A stretch of DNA of 64,000 nt from Pezicula radicicola. Taxonomy: Eukaryota; Ascomycota; Leotiomycetes; Helotiales; Dermateaceae. Position numbers and translations under genes: made by a program. Where the stretch lies: the NCBI GenBank assembly GCA_003008705.1, contig PDUO01000004.1, forward strand, positions 806,001 to 870,000, written 5' to 3'. The notes below the pieces were generated by a model. The model was given only the letters and a program-made list of their open reading frames with translations, did no database searches and was not told the origin of the DNA. This document shows, one piece after another, positions 25,400 to 36,121 of the stretch (the first letter of the stretch is position 1; each line of letters begins with the position of its first letter).

Positions 25400-27780
25400 A
25401 TGCAGTCTTCCAGGAAGAAGAAGGCTGCTCTAGCCCGTTATCAAAAGGCAGTAGACACCGCTGGTGAAGCACCATTGACGACAAGTGAGTTAATGCATTT
25501 CCATTTGTGTTCTTTGTTGCCTTTTCTGGGTACTCGCTGCACTGAGATGGCTACGAATTGAAAAGGAAACGTCGTTGCGAGCCAGTGGCAGGCAACGACT
25601 CTCACCGGGATTGGCCCTTGAAACTCATGGATTGGAATGCTGACGTGCCTCTCAACGTCAAGAACATAGCAGAGCAGCAAATCCGCAGCCGATGGAGAGA
25701 GCAACAGTTTCGACTCCCAACGATAGTATTTGGGATATGGCGAGCCAGTTACTCGATACGTTTGACACCACGGTCCCCCAATCCTCCAATTTTGAACAAC
25801 CTCATTATTCAGCGTCTGGCGGTTCATCAACTGCGGTTCATCAGACCACAGAACATTCTGAAATCCAAGGAACTAATGTCGAGGCTACCTTGGGCTCACA
25901 GGATTCGCCAGTTGCTACGACAGACGCCCGTAAGTACATCATAGGTTGTTAGTGGGCTGAGATCTAATATAATCTACAGGACAACATAACACACGCAGAA
26001 GCTCTGTCCCCCTGATCCCGAATAGATCCTCCAAGAGACCTTTTGCCACACGCAGACTAAACGTCGCTGACCAAAACGACAGCAGAAAAGATCTTTTGGC
26101 ACAGAATGATGACTCGGAAGGGAGTTCGAACGCAATAATGACAGACAGTTCAATTGATCCATTAGCCGACCATATTCAACAGGATAGTTCTAATGTAGGG
26201 CTTCAATCGCTAAGCGACCAAGTTATTAAACCACTCCCCTTCACGGGAAAGACTGTCGCAGAGCAAGAGGCAAATCTCATGGCATTAAATAGCCCTTCAG
26301 TAACAGATCTGATTCTTGGTCGTCATCCCGCACCACGAAATATCAGAGCAAATGAAAAAGAGCATAGCTTCTTGAACAAGATCAAGAAGACCTTTAATGG
26401 CACACGCCGTTTGTTTAAGACCCCCAAGGAAAGTGCAACCTCAAGCTTCAGACCAAGTAAGTCTCCGTGGTTTGGAGTGCAACACTTCTATATCTAACAT
26501 AGCTTTAGTTGCCAATGATCCCGGAGGAATAGACATAGATGGCAACGCTGTCGCAGCTCCAAATCAATTCGACCACCAGGGTCTTCTATCTTGGGATAGG
26601 AACCTTGAGGTTTCAGACGATGAATTAGGTGGCAACCCTGATAGAAGTCCAGGAGAAAGATTTCGTGCCGCTTTGTGCTGGGCCGCCGACAACGATCTCC
26701 CCGGTGAAAATGGTGCTGGAGAGGTCGGGGAATTGCGCAGTCACCCTGTCAATGCACCACCAGGTAAGATCGTCCCACTCCTTCCCTAGGAATTGATAGC
26801 ATATTACTTCATTCGCATATGCTACGAGTACTTAGCTAACAATAAAATAGCTGAGGCTACGGGAGCACGTCAATCAACCCTAACGCTCACGACGCTCTTG
26901 AGTTCGAGTCCAGAAGCTCACTCCACACCAAGACGACTCCGTCTAGTTCCCAGCCTTGATGAATATGGTCATAGGACCCTAAAGACTCTTCCAAGGGAAG
27001 TGCAATCTGTCTTTGACCCTGATCAAACTACGTTTGGGCATGTATCGGGACTGGATATCGAAAGTTCCCCAGATGCCTTGAATGCCGAGACGAATATAGT
27101 TAAGAGGAAGAACTCTGAAGTCAATCTTCGAGCAGAGTTTTCCCCATTATCAAAGAAGACGATTCCAGACACGCAATCACTCGACAGCGAAGTATCTTTT
27201 GACAATGATACCTCAGGGAATAGTTCAGACGAAGGAAGCTCGCAAGTTATCGTCAGTAAGAAGAAACACCCCTCACCGAATAAGGATGTTTTGGATGGGC
27301 TATCATTGCAACTACAAGCAATGGAGCGAGAAAACCTTATCCCTACATCCTCAGATGACTCATCACCTCCATTGCAGTCCACACGAAGAGATGTTGCTGC
27401 TGCTATGATGGAGCCACTAAGGGATAGTCGGGGGAAAAAGGCTCAAGCTTTGTCATCAAAAACCACAAACAAGCTCGTAAAGTCTGAGACTAGTGGTAAT
27501 GATGGTATTTCCACTGTTTCATTGCTCAGTTGTATTGATTAATAAAACTAACTCTTCCACCTTCATAGTCAAGGGAAAAGGCCGAGCGAAGCCAGACTTC
27601 TTGTCCACTACCTCACTTCCTTCAAACGCTCGTACTACCTACTCCAGACTCCCACAGCCGGCCTCCCAGGGACGAGCTTATGGAAGCACGATGAAATCGA
27701 TGCAAGGAGACAGTATGCTTGATGAGGACGAGTTGCAATCTAACGCTGCCGCATTTGACATTGGCATGAGAAGGATTTGA
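25400..27780 (+). CDS. Unrecognised, largely disordered protein
   Basis: Six exons by eye: 25400-25484, 25678-25929, 25980-26456, 26503-26763, 26851-27495, 27569-27780, summing to 643 residues. Junctions use GTGAGT/GTAAGT/GTAAGA donors; the intron 1 acceptor and the intron 3 acceptor (26502 or 26508) are uncertain, and intron 5 has GTAATG. The protein starts MQSSRKKKAALARYQKAVD, has a short basic patch (FLNKIKKTFNGTRRLFKTP) and long Ser/Asp/Glu-rich stretches, and ends with MKSMQGDSMLDEDELQSNAA. I recognise no domain, signal peptide or membrane segment. Basic patches among acidic serine-rich sequence suggest a nuclear or chromatin-associated scaffold, but that is a guess. The consistent frame over six exons argues that it is real. 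Confidence 0.65.
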
Positions 27781-28616
27781 TCCTTTTTTGTTGCAGTTTT
27801 TACGGCCCAGCCCCCAAATTCCCTTCCTCCTACCTCCAATTCGACTTTCACATCCCAATGATACCGAATATTTCGCAACAAGTTTGATAAGCATGATCAG
27901 GAGAGTCCTTGAATGGTAGTAAGTCCATCTGACAATCATTGGTTGATCGAAACACGGCTTATTCCTACTCACAGGCTTCAGTTTCAAAGCCAACTTGAAG
28001 GTTCAGTTTATTTTGTTCATTGCCTCCGGTGATTCTGGTGAGTGCACGTTGCAGTCGCCCAGCCTGACTAAAAACTGTACTTACTCTTCTCTTCAGGTGG
28101 GATTCGAATCTCATGAGCCTCTTTTTGATGGTAAGTATACTTCTTATTTACATTTATTGGGTTGCTTTTCGTATTTGACTAACTCATTTACAGTTCCACA
28201 ATCACGCCAATTTGCTTTTGTTTCATCCTTTGAAGCCTCCAGAGGAGTCATTTTCATTTACACGCTATCGAATGTCAGAGGTATCTTCTTGCAGTATTGC
28301 TCTTCACCGACCAACACTTGCAACGCAATGAGGAGGCTCTTTTGTTGGGATGTGGATTTGCTTGTTATTTGCACATAACTGCAACCGATTGGTAGTTTCT
28401 TTCTTTATGGCAACTTCAAATATCTCGCAAAGTGCACTCAATCGAGAGTTTGCTTTACATCATGGTATCAGGCTGTAACATATTTTGCCAAGTCCCTAGG
28501 GGTTGTAGCTAGTTAAATATACAGATTTTTCATGATTCTTCATTATCGCTCGTGAACATTATCAGGGTATCAAACATTATCATACAAAACATCCTCTATC
28601 AGCTTCTCCTAACCTT
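27781..28616. other. Convergent intergenic region
   Basis: This is the 3' side of both flanking genes. Nothing beyond untranslated sequence is visible. The ORF-like stretch at 27995-28378 has no ATG start. Confidence 0.55.
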
Positions 28617-29050
28617 CTAATACGCCCGATGGCTTCCTCGTCCATCAGTTCCATTCATACGTCTAGTACCAGCAGCCTATGAATCCAAATTAGCTTTTTG
28701 CCCAAACACCATAATTACTAAGAGTGTAAAAAACATACCTTAACACCAGGGCGATGCGTCAGACTCCCCTTGAGCTTCAACACAGCACCACTAATCTTAT
28801 CCCCAATACTAACATGACGCTTATGATGATGCACAGGCGCAACCGTGGTCCTATTAGCCCGACGGCCTCCACCCCATCTCGAGGTTCTTGTGTGTTGTGT
28901 GTGATGAGCGTGATGAGTGTGAGTAGTACGGGGTTCAGTGACCGTAGTGGTCTTGACGGTACGCTTGTTTGCGTGACGACCACGGAGGCGAGTCATTAGG
29001 GTTGGTTTGGTGGTTCTGGTTGTTTGGACGGTGTTGTGTGAGTGATGCAT
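28617..29050 (-). CDS. Small basic His/Thr-rich conserved fungal protein
   Basis: Two exons (29050-28739 and 28676-28617) encode 123 residues, joined in phase 0 across a 62-nt intron with a GTATGT donor. The N-terminus is MHHSHNTVQTTRTTKPTLMT; the middle is rich in TTHTHH-like sequence; the C-terminus has a compact segment, KISGAVLKLKGSLTHRPGVK, continued by exon 2 (AAGTRRMNGTDGRGSHRAY). The two ends resemble a short conserved hypothetical family of filamentous ascomycetes that I know only by pattern. The role is unknown. The high charge and lack of membrane or signal segments suggest a soluble or nucleic-acid-associated protein. The upstream region is rich in GTTGTTG repeats. Confidence 0.8.
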
Positions 29051-31150
29051 TTTGAAGAGGTTGGAGGTTGTTTAGGTGTTTAGGTAGGTTGTTGTTGTTG
29101 TTGATTTGGGACTTGGTATTTGAGTTATTGATTGAGTGTTTGTGGTAGGAGGATTGGTTTGAGTTGATGTTGATGTTCTTGTGTGTATGGGAGAGTTATT
29201 GTAGAGGAGGTGGAAGACATGTTATATAGGTAGATAGCTTGGTAGCTATTAGTTGTAACTACAGGTTAGTGGGGTTGATTGGGCTTGGTTGGATTTGGAG
29301 TTACAGTTAGTTGTGGATGTGCGTGTGTGGCTTTCTTCTATTGCATGACATAACTGGAGGTGGCTTTTACCTTGCTTAAGGACATGATTTGATCGTTTGT
29401 GACGTTGAATCTCGAGAGAGAAACCTAGTTTGTCGATTTCTTGTGATACTAAGGCACGTAAGGGTCTTAGGGTTCACGGAACGGTAAAGACCCCTGGTGA
29501 TATGACGGTAATCACCATCATACTGTGGCTGAGAACTTGGGGGTTGTGGATGGATCTGCTGGACCCTGGCAACTTCTTTTGTGGGAGGCTGGTGCATGAG
29601 GCGTGTGAGGGTTTGGGATGAGGGTTTGGGACGTCATGTTGGTGGGTTTTTGGAAAGCATGCAAAGTTGGAGGCCAATGGGAAAGGGTAGGTTAGAGAAT
29701 GTATCAGTTTGGCATTGAAGGATACCCAATCAAGGAATCGGAAGGGAAACTGGGTATTACCTTTGTAGGGCTTGGCTGACGGTGGAAGTGCTCTCAAAGT
29801 AGTACGGAGGCGTGGAGGTATGAGGAAGGGCTGTATCGGGATGTATCTCCCGATCAGCCACACCAAACCTCGATCTTGAAATTGGGGCTGGGTTGTAACC
29901 CTCATTTATTTTTTTGTGGATTTTAAAAGGTCTCGAAGGTCTATTTGGAGGTGTGCTCGTGTGCTTGTTTGAGATGGCACGTCGTGACAACTTTTTTGAT
30001 TTCCTACTTGGTCCGTGCGACTACGTCATTGAAGCTGATGTGAAGGAATCAGGATATGTGAGACAGAAAGCTTGCGCATTGGATGGAATTGTCTGCCGTA
30101 CGCTTGGCGAAGATCATAGGGCTGAATGTTCTGAATGTACGTAAAAAGGAGAAATGTGACAGGCTCATCTTTGAGCAGAGTATCTGTTTCCTCAAGTTCG
30201 CATCTCAGACTTAAGATAAGACAAAAAGTCGCTTGCTAAATGGACCCCTTTGGCTTGGCGAATACGTTAAACGAATACGTTAAGGGGTTGGGAATTGGGG
30301 CAGAAACATTCATACATGTCTCTCCGCCATCCCAGGCTTTGGTAAATTGAAGTGATATGTCTGTCTAGCTGCAAAAAACAACAACAATAACAACAACACA
30401 AGTCAATACTAAGCGAATACTACAAGCTTTACGCGAGCTGTGGTTGTAAGGGGCTGCTAAAGACAACTAATCATTGAATTAGTCTATAACTGAACACAAT
30501 ACAACTACCCTATTCTTTGCAACGCTCAAGAGTAGACCGCAGTCAATATCATACTGATTAATCGAACCCAGAAGTAGTTGTGCAATAATTTAAGGTACTT
30601 CTCAGTTGGTGCTACCTAGCCTGAAATGAATTTGGATCTTTATTCCGCCGAGAATCGACGCTGATTCTGGATGCAAAGACAAACACTCTGAGAAGGACGC
30701 GGAGGAGTTCCGGACATGGTGAATTTGGGACTTGAACTTCAAAAATCAGGACCAACAGCGAGGCTTTACGCACCCGAGAAAGAACAGAGAACAAGTGGGG
30801 CTGTCAGAGGCTTTATATCCGCAATAATGGGATGGGAGTGTTCTACAGCTAAAAGTTAAATGTAGTGACGTTTAGTGTGAGTTACCTCAACTCCATGTCA
30901 TCTACAAAATCTATGAGCCCCGCCATGTCAGTAAATAAATAGACCAATCCTCAATCCTCATTCCAATACATCCTTGCTGAAGATCAATCTCATCGCACGC
31001 TCATACTTTGAAGCAAAAGGTGACGACGTTATGAAGTGGTGTGTAAATTGGTTGAGGATCCTTCTACAACCTTAAATACTTATCGGCGTGCATTCTACAA
31101 ACGACATACACCAACCCTTCGAAACCAGCAACATCACAAAATCAAACAAA
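29051..31150. other. Intergenic region, no supported gene
   Basis: The promoter of the small basic protein occupies the first few hundred bases. A 57-codon frame at 29974-30144 and others are too weak to call. A near-tandem duplication, gaatacgttaaacgaatacgttaa, lies at about 30260-30284. Confidence 0.55.
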
Positions 31151-31994
31151 ATGGACGCACAATAGCCATTCTTTATGCCATGGAAGGAGCCGAGTCAACA
31201 ATTATATATTTGCCAGAGGAAGAGAAAGATGCACAGGGTACTTTGAAGATGGTTAATAACAAAGGAGGAAAGTTAACTCTGATCAGCGCGGATGTGATAA
31301 ATCGTCAGTCGTGTGAGAATGCGGTTGAGAAGGCTATTGCGAGTATGGGACGAATCAATATCTTGGTTCTCAACCATGCGTTCCAGATGATGAAGGAGTC
31401 GATTGATGAGCTTTCTGAGTAAGCTTGACCTCCCAAGATTCATATAACTCAATACTAATATTTGATAAAGGGACCAGGGGCTTAAAACTTTCGATACCAA
31501 TATTCACCCATTCTTCTACATTTCCAAATACACACTTCCACAGTTGAAGTCCGGTGACACAATAATCACTTGCTCTTCCGGTAACCACTATGTCGGTTGT
31601 CCTGACTTGCTCGACTATACTTCACCAAGGGCACCGTTGTAGCATTCACTCAAGGACTCGCAAACCAGAATGTTGAGAAGGGCATTAGAGTTAACTCAGT
31701 TGCACCTGGCTCAAGTATGTTCCCTACTTCCGTGCTTTTAACAAATACAATTCGAATCCTTTTCAGGTCACCCATCAAGGTAGAGAGACATTACTAACAG
31801 CAAAACTAGTTTGGACTCCACTTATCCCAGCCACAATGAACGAGAAGGGCCTCAAAGAGTTTACGAGTCCAATGGGTAGACCTGGTCAACCCTTAGAGGT
31901 GGCCACTTGCTTTGTGTTTTTAACATCTTCAGATGGTAGTTTCATTTCGGGACAGACTCTTCATCCCAGTGGTGGTGTGATTGTTCAAGGCTAG
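31151..31994 (+). pseudogene. Short-chain dehydrogenase/reductase pseudogene (N-terminal deletion, frameshift in catalytic motif)
   Basis: The remnant matches the classical SDR family (glucose/3-oxoacyl-reductase-like, NAD(P)-dependent). Homology begins abruptly at the GRTIAI stretch right after an ATGG at 31151, so about 50 N-terminal residues, including the TGxxxGIG dinucleotide-binding turn, are missing. Downstream it reads ILVLNHAFQMMKESIDELSE, a 52-nt intron (31419-31470), DTNIHPFFYISKYTLPQLKS, then DLLDYT. One base is lost between the catalytic Tyr (31616-31618) and Lys (31627-31629), breaking the YxxxK motif. The frame resumes as KGTVVAFTQGLANQNVEKGI; a 95-nt intron-like gap (31715-31809) follows, then WTPLIPATMNEKGLKEFTSP and a natural stop. 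The introns look old and intact, so the gene was recently functional elsewhere in the lineage. Confidence 0.88.
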
Positions 31995-32275
31995 ATTCAA
32001 ATGGGGACCGAATAAAGATTACATGGAGTTTAAAAAGCACTCATGAGATGGAAGAGGAAAAGGTTAATCATTGTCTTAGCTACTATGTATATGATATTGA
32101 TTCGCTGTCCCGCTTTTTGCCTTTGTCTTCAAGTTGTGTTAAAATGACAACACAATTGGTACCCTCCTACTATCTGCACCTCTTCCTTCAGTTTCCAGCT
32201 AAGAAGATTGCAATAGAGAAACATCTTGTGGAAAATCATATCTGAGGAAGTAACTCTATTGATCCTATATCCTGA

Positions 32276-32294
32276 GTAGAGCTAATAGCTCTAC
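32276..32294. repeat. Perfect hairpin, 8-bp stem, 3-base loop
   Basis: GTAGAGCT AAT AGCTCTAC. It is followed two bases later by a second hairpin (32297-32319). Confidence 0.9.
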
Positions 32295-32296
32295 AG

Positions 32297-32319
32297 AGAG
32301 GTCTTACATGCAGACCTCT
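32297..32319. repeat. Perfect hairpin, 8-bp stem, 7-base loop
   Basis: AGAGGTCT, then TACATGC, then AGACCTCT, immediately beside the 32276-32294 hairpin. Confidence 0.9.
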
Positions 32320-33279
32320 ATTGCGAAGAGATTGCTGTTTCCAAAGAGACAAAGTAAGGGTAGCTGTAGGCCTATTCTAGAACATACTTTACTATTCAAT
32401 ATATCCTTTAGCATAGGGCATTGCTGCCTACCTACAGATCTGGAGAAAGGATCGTGTTTGTATGATACATGCTTGCTATATTTATAGAGGACCCATATGT
32501 CTTACGTCTTGGGTGAGGCATCGATATTTTTTTTAGAGGAACTGTTCGTTTAGTGGATTTGTTTCGTCGTGAACGTTGGATGACAAGTACAGTTGAGTTG
32601 ACAGCAGAGCTGGGTTCTTGACTTTGAATATTGATACTATAGTTCTCTTGTAGTAAAGAGACCTTTGCATAATGATAGCTCCCTTTTCCGGTCCTATTCC
32701 TCGGGTACGTCTTTGGCTCTGACCAATGGAGTAATGGAGCCTGGGACCGGTGCATTACAAGCTGCTTTTACCGTATCCTATAAACTCGAAGAATTAAACC
32801 TACCTAACTAGTTAGTTTAGACTGATTGACGCATTGTGAGTAGCTACAAAATCACCTCTTCTAAGTACTAAAAAACCGTTACGAAATTCCCTAAAAGTCG
32901 CAAAGTAGTTGGTTATACAATTAGTAGGAGATAGAGCGCATCTTCCAAAGATCATCACATCAGGAGAGCTGCCATTGAAAGCTCCTTTATATCATTCCTC
33001 TCTTTATCTTATTATCCATTACCGTATTTGTCTCTTTTATCACCTCGTCTAAATCTTCCCATGGATCCCCTCCCATAAGCCAAGAAAGCAAGTCTTGGAA
33101 CCTGAGATCCGGATTTGAATAAAAATAGGATAATGTGCAACAGTAGAAAAATTGCAGGGGGAGAAGAGGAGGATGAATGACAAGAGAAGTATTAGAGATC
33201 TTCTGTATAGGTGGGTAAAAAACTCCATCTGGGTGTACCTACTTTCTTTTCTTTACTAATTCAGTCATTGCCTAAGCGA

Positions 33280-33433
33280 AGTAACGCCAAATATCTTTGA
33301 TATTATTGAAATTATTCACAGCACGAATACGAGACATACCATATCTCTCTTCTGTAGGTACTTCGCTATACCATGCATATCCAACATAAAGCTCTTTATG
33401 GTTATCATAGAAAGGATCATACCGTAGCTAGTA
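33280..33433 (-). pseudogene. Coding-like remnant of unknown gene
   Basis: An ATG-less stretch of about 51 codons on the minus strand has convincing protein character (LRYDPFYDNHKELYVGYAW, then SEVPTEERYGMSRIRAV) and ends at TAG. Upstream sequence is broken in all frames by several stops. I do not recognise the family. It may be the last exon of a decayed gene. Confidence 0.4.
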
Positions 33434-34216
33434 TCTAAACATTAATTAAAAGATTTCTATTATTAACTGACAACAAACATGCAATTAACAAGCGACGAGC
33501 CTTCAGGACGTTAGCTATGTATTTACCATATCCTAAGGGTTACTACCTTTTATGGAATAAGTATTTAGGTTTCAAATACGAGCTTGTGCCTTCTAACTTC
33601 CTAGTGAATACTAAACACTGCTCGATCATCGAATAGACATAGAGTGCCTTGATACAGAGTGGTTAATTAGTATATTGCTAGATTTACAACTAAAACTAAA
33701 ACTCCTTAACTGTCTTATACCAAATTATAAACTACTAGGATGTACATAGTGCACATACCCACTCTAAATTATACTGCTTGTCTAGTAAGTAAACACTAGC
33801 CTAGAGGGCTATATATTAATTAGAAGTTACAAGAAAGCAAAATGGTAGTCAAGGAAGTTAAAATATTATAAGAAGACTTCTCTTTATCTGCTTTTACCTC
33901 TTTATATATAGCTTTGTTGACAGAACGCATATAGTCCGACAGTCTGCCCTTAGTCCTATATTAAAGTCTAGTATCTCTTCTTAAATACTTGCTTCTCCTA
34001 TATTCTATACCTAACTATAGTTATTCACAATACCTAGAAGCAGCCCCTTAAGAAACAAACCTCCGTTGCTATTTCTAATATCCTAAATCCTTCTGCCATT
34101 GCTAACATTAGACGCTTTACAGATGCCTTGACTAGACAAATCTTTGACGAGGGTGCCTTATAATTTGTATAGCAAACAGATAAATCTTTCTTCTTTTTTT
34201 TCCGAAACAATACTAG

Positions 34217-34273
34217 TTAGCCACTTAGTTAAGTTTGGAAAGTTCCCGGGCACTTTCCGAGTCTCTATCCTCC
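34217..34273. repeat. Dispersed repeat copy A, with hairpin
   Basis: About 49 of 57 bases match 61413-61469. The hairpin GGAAAGT, 8-base loop, ACTTTCC is kept in both copies while the loop differs. Confidence 0.85.
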
Positions 34274-34467
34274 GGCCTCCCCAAATGAAATCAGATGCTC
34301 AGGTTAAATCAGGGTTAAATAGCAATACTAATTGACATTTAATAAGCGCTGCAATTGCAGGCCACAAAGACAACCTTTTATTGTTTCTCTAGTAACTGTC
34401 TTTGGCTATCTTTATACATAGGGAGAGGAAGGAGGTCTTGAACGAGTTGGAGGAATTTCTGAGGACC

Positions 34468-36121
34468 CTAATTAGAAGACAATCGAGCAGAACCGATGAT
34501 CAATATGTGTGGATCGTTAAGCTCAGAGTCAGGAATTTCTTGTATACAGAAAAAGTCTAGACCGTATTGATCAACGTTGGAACCCTCCCAAGGCATGAGA
34601 TCTTGCTGCGTGACTTGAGTGGCTAGCTTCAAGCTCCCTTTCTGAAGTACGTGCTCAGGGAATGTACAGTTCGTCGAGTTGGCGGAACAAGCGCTGCATG
34701 CAGCAATTGGATGGGTGGCTTCGCCATCACAGTTCTACAGCCCTAAACTTCGACACGGGATGCAATCCTTTCGTACCTGTCTTGGCTGATTGACCTTCGT
34801 CTTCCCAAAATTTATTTGGTATCGGAAAAAGACTTCCTCAGGCGTCTCCCTCGAGTTCAAGATGCTTGGTCTTTGTCTTGCAGGCTCCAGTTCGCTGTCG
34901 CCAGGAGTGCGGAGTGCCCAGGCCATGACTCTATCCCTCTTGTTGACAAACGGGGCAAGCCCCTCCCAATGACCTAACTAATTTGTGCTCTCATTTTCGT
35001 TATTAGTATTGCAAACCCATAGGACGGGTGCACTCTCATCATGAATCGAATGAATGGTTGCAATGGCTGGGGTACGCGATGTGATACCATCGTGAGTTAC
35101 ATCTCGAGGGCCAGTGATGACCCCAATCGCAAACTCTCTTGAAATGAGTCCTTAGTTGGTCAGAAAGGCGATGATGTGCTGCATCTAGGCAAGGCCCATG
35201 TTTGTGGTAGCAAGCGTAGTCCTCACCTCGTAATTATACGCAGAACTTTCGCCACTTGCGTGTCGAAGGTAACCGATTCTGTCCTCAAGGAATGCCGCAA
35301 ATTCTAGAGTTAGAGTTCCAAGGGCATTGAGTAGTGCAGCACAGAGATGTCCAACACCGGGTGTGTAGTCTGGCTCGAAACCCTCATTGGCGTAACCCTA
35401 GAGATTCTCTAAAGCGTCTGGGGAGGGCGTATAACCCTCGGTTCCAAGTGGAAACATAGTGAGGACTTGAAGCATCTGGGGTATCATTTTGAGAGTAGAC
35501 ATCTGGAACTTGAACTGTTGCTACGAACTCAGCCCCAATAAGGCTCGCAATCATGTCAGACTCGTCGTGGGTAAGTTCAAACGTGGTATTCTCTGCTGCC
35601 ATAAGATACTGGATAAAGTCCTGCTTCCTCTTCGGAGAGGACTGTGGGTACCCTTTGGAGTATTCCAGGCTCATGAGGGTGTAGTAAGATATTCCATGAT
35701 ATAGTGAGATATCATTGGGGTCTGTAGAAGGGAGAACTCCGTGGAGGGCATCATGAATCTGAAGAAGGTTTATTCGTCTTGTCAGCCCCGTGCTGCTACA
35801 ACGAATATCTGTTAGTGCGTCTTCTGGAAGCTGCTCTCGCTCACCAAAAATCTTAATGAGTTCCTCTCACTTATAGTTATAGTTCAATGCTAAGGAAAAC
35901 TTTCTTTGTGGATGGTGCTCTATCACGCTGCGGCGTGAGCGGTGGACAGGACCAACTGGAGCATCATATGTAACAGAACCTGGACTCGATAATATTACTA
36001 AGGATGCTTGCTGGTCTGCCAGGATAATGGTCCGTCCATATTCGACAGTGGCTATGTGCGTAGGACAGAGTGTTTTATTGATTAAAGAGGATCCAAATAC
36101 TAGGTGGTGCACTGTAGAGCC
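34468..36121 (-). pseudogene. Decayed gene of unknown family, about 540 codons
   Basis: Read on the minus strand from a good acceptor (TTTCTGCAG ending at 36122), protein-like sequence continues for 1.65 kb with at least five in-frame stops (35867-35869 TGA, 35185-35187 TAG, 35152-35154 TAA, 34978-34980 TAG, 34735-34737 TAG) and one frame change near 35400. Open parts include SLEYSKGYPQSSPKRKQDF and KRDRVMAWALRTPGDSELEP. Near the end, six cysteines (CIPC...C...CSAC...C), with the TAG at 34735 inside, resemble a degenerate zinc cluster. Most lesions fit C-to-T changes (for example CGA to TGA, CAG to TAG), as expected of methylation or RIP-type decay. I do not know the family; an old mycovirus-like coat protein and a fungal regulator both crossed my mind, and neither is supported well. 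Confidence 0.6.

Larger units (their letters stand above)
31995..34467. other. AT-rich island without intact genes
   Basis: TA-rich sequence, especially 33.2-34.15 kb, looks like mutated repeat DNA. It includes twin hairpins (32276-32319), a 51-codon coding-like remnant on the minus strand (33280-33433) and one copy of a dispersed 57-bp repeat (34217-34273). Confidence 0.6.

Noticed and set aside
28095..28120. GGATTCGAATCT, resembling a tRNA B box
   Set aside because: There is no matching A box or foldable acceptor stem around it; no tRNA could be assembled.
27995..28378. 127-codon plus-strand frame
   Set aside because: It begins without an ATG and lies in the 3' regions of two convergent genes.
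29974..30144. 57-codon plus-strand frame starting MARRDNFFDFLLGPCD
   Set aside because: It has a plausible start but no conserved feature, and no signal peptide that would support a secreted small protein.
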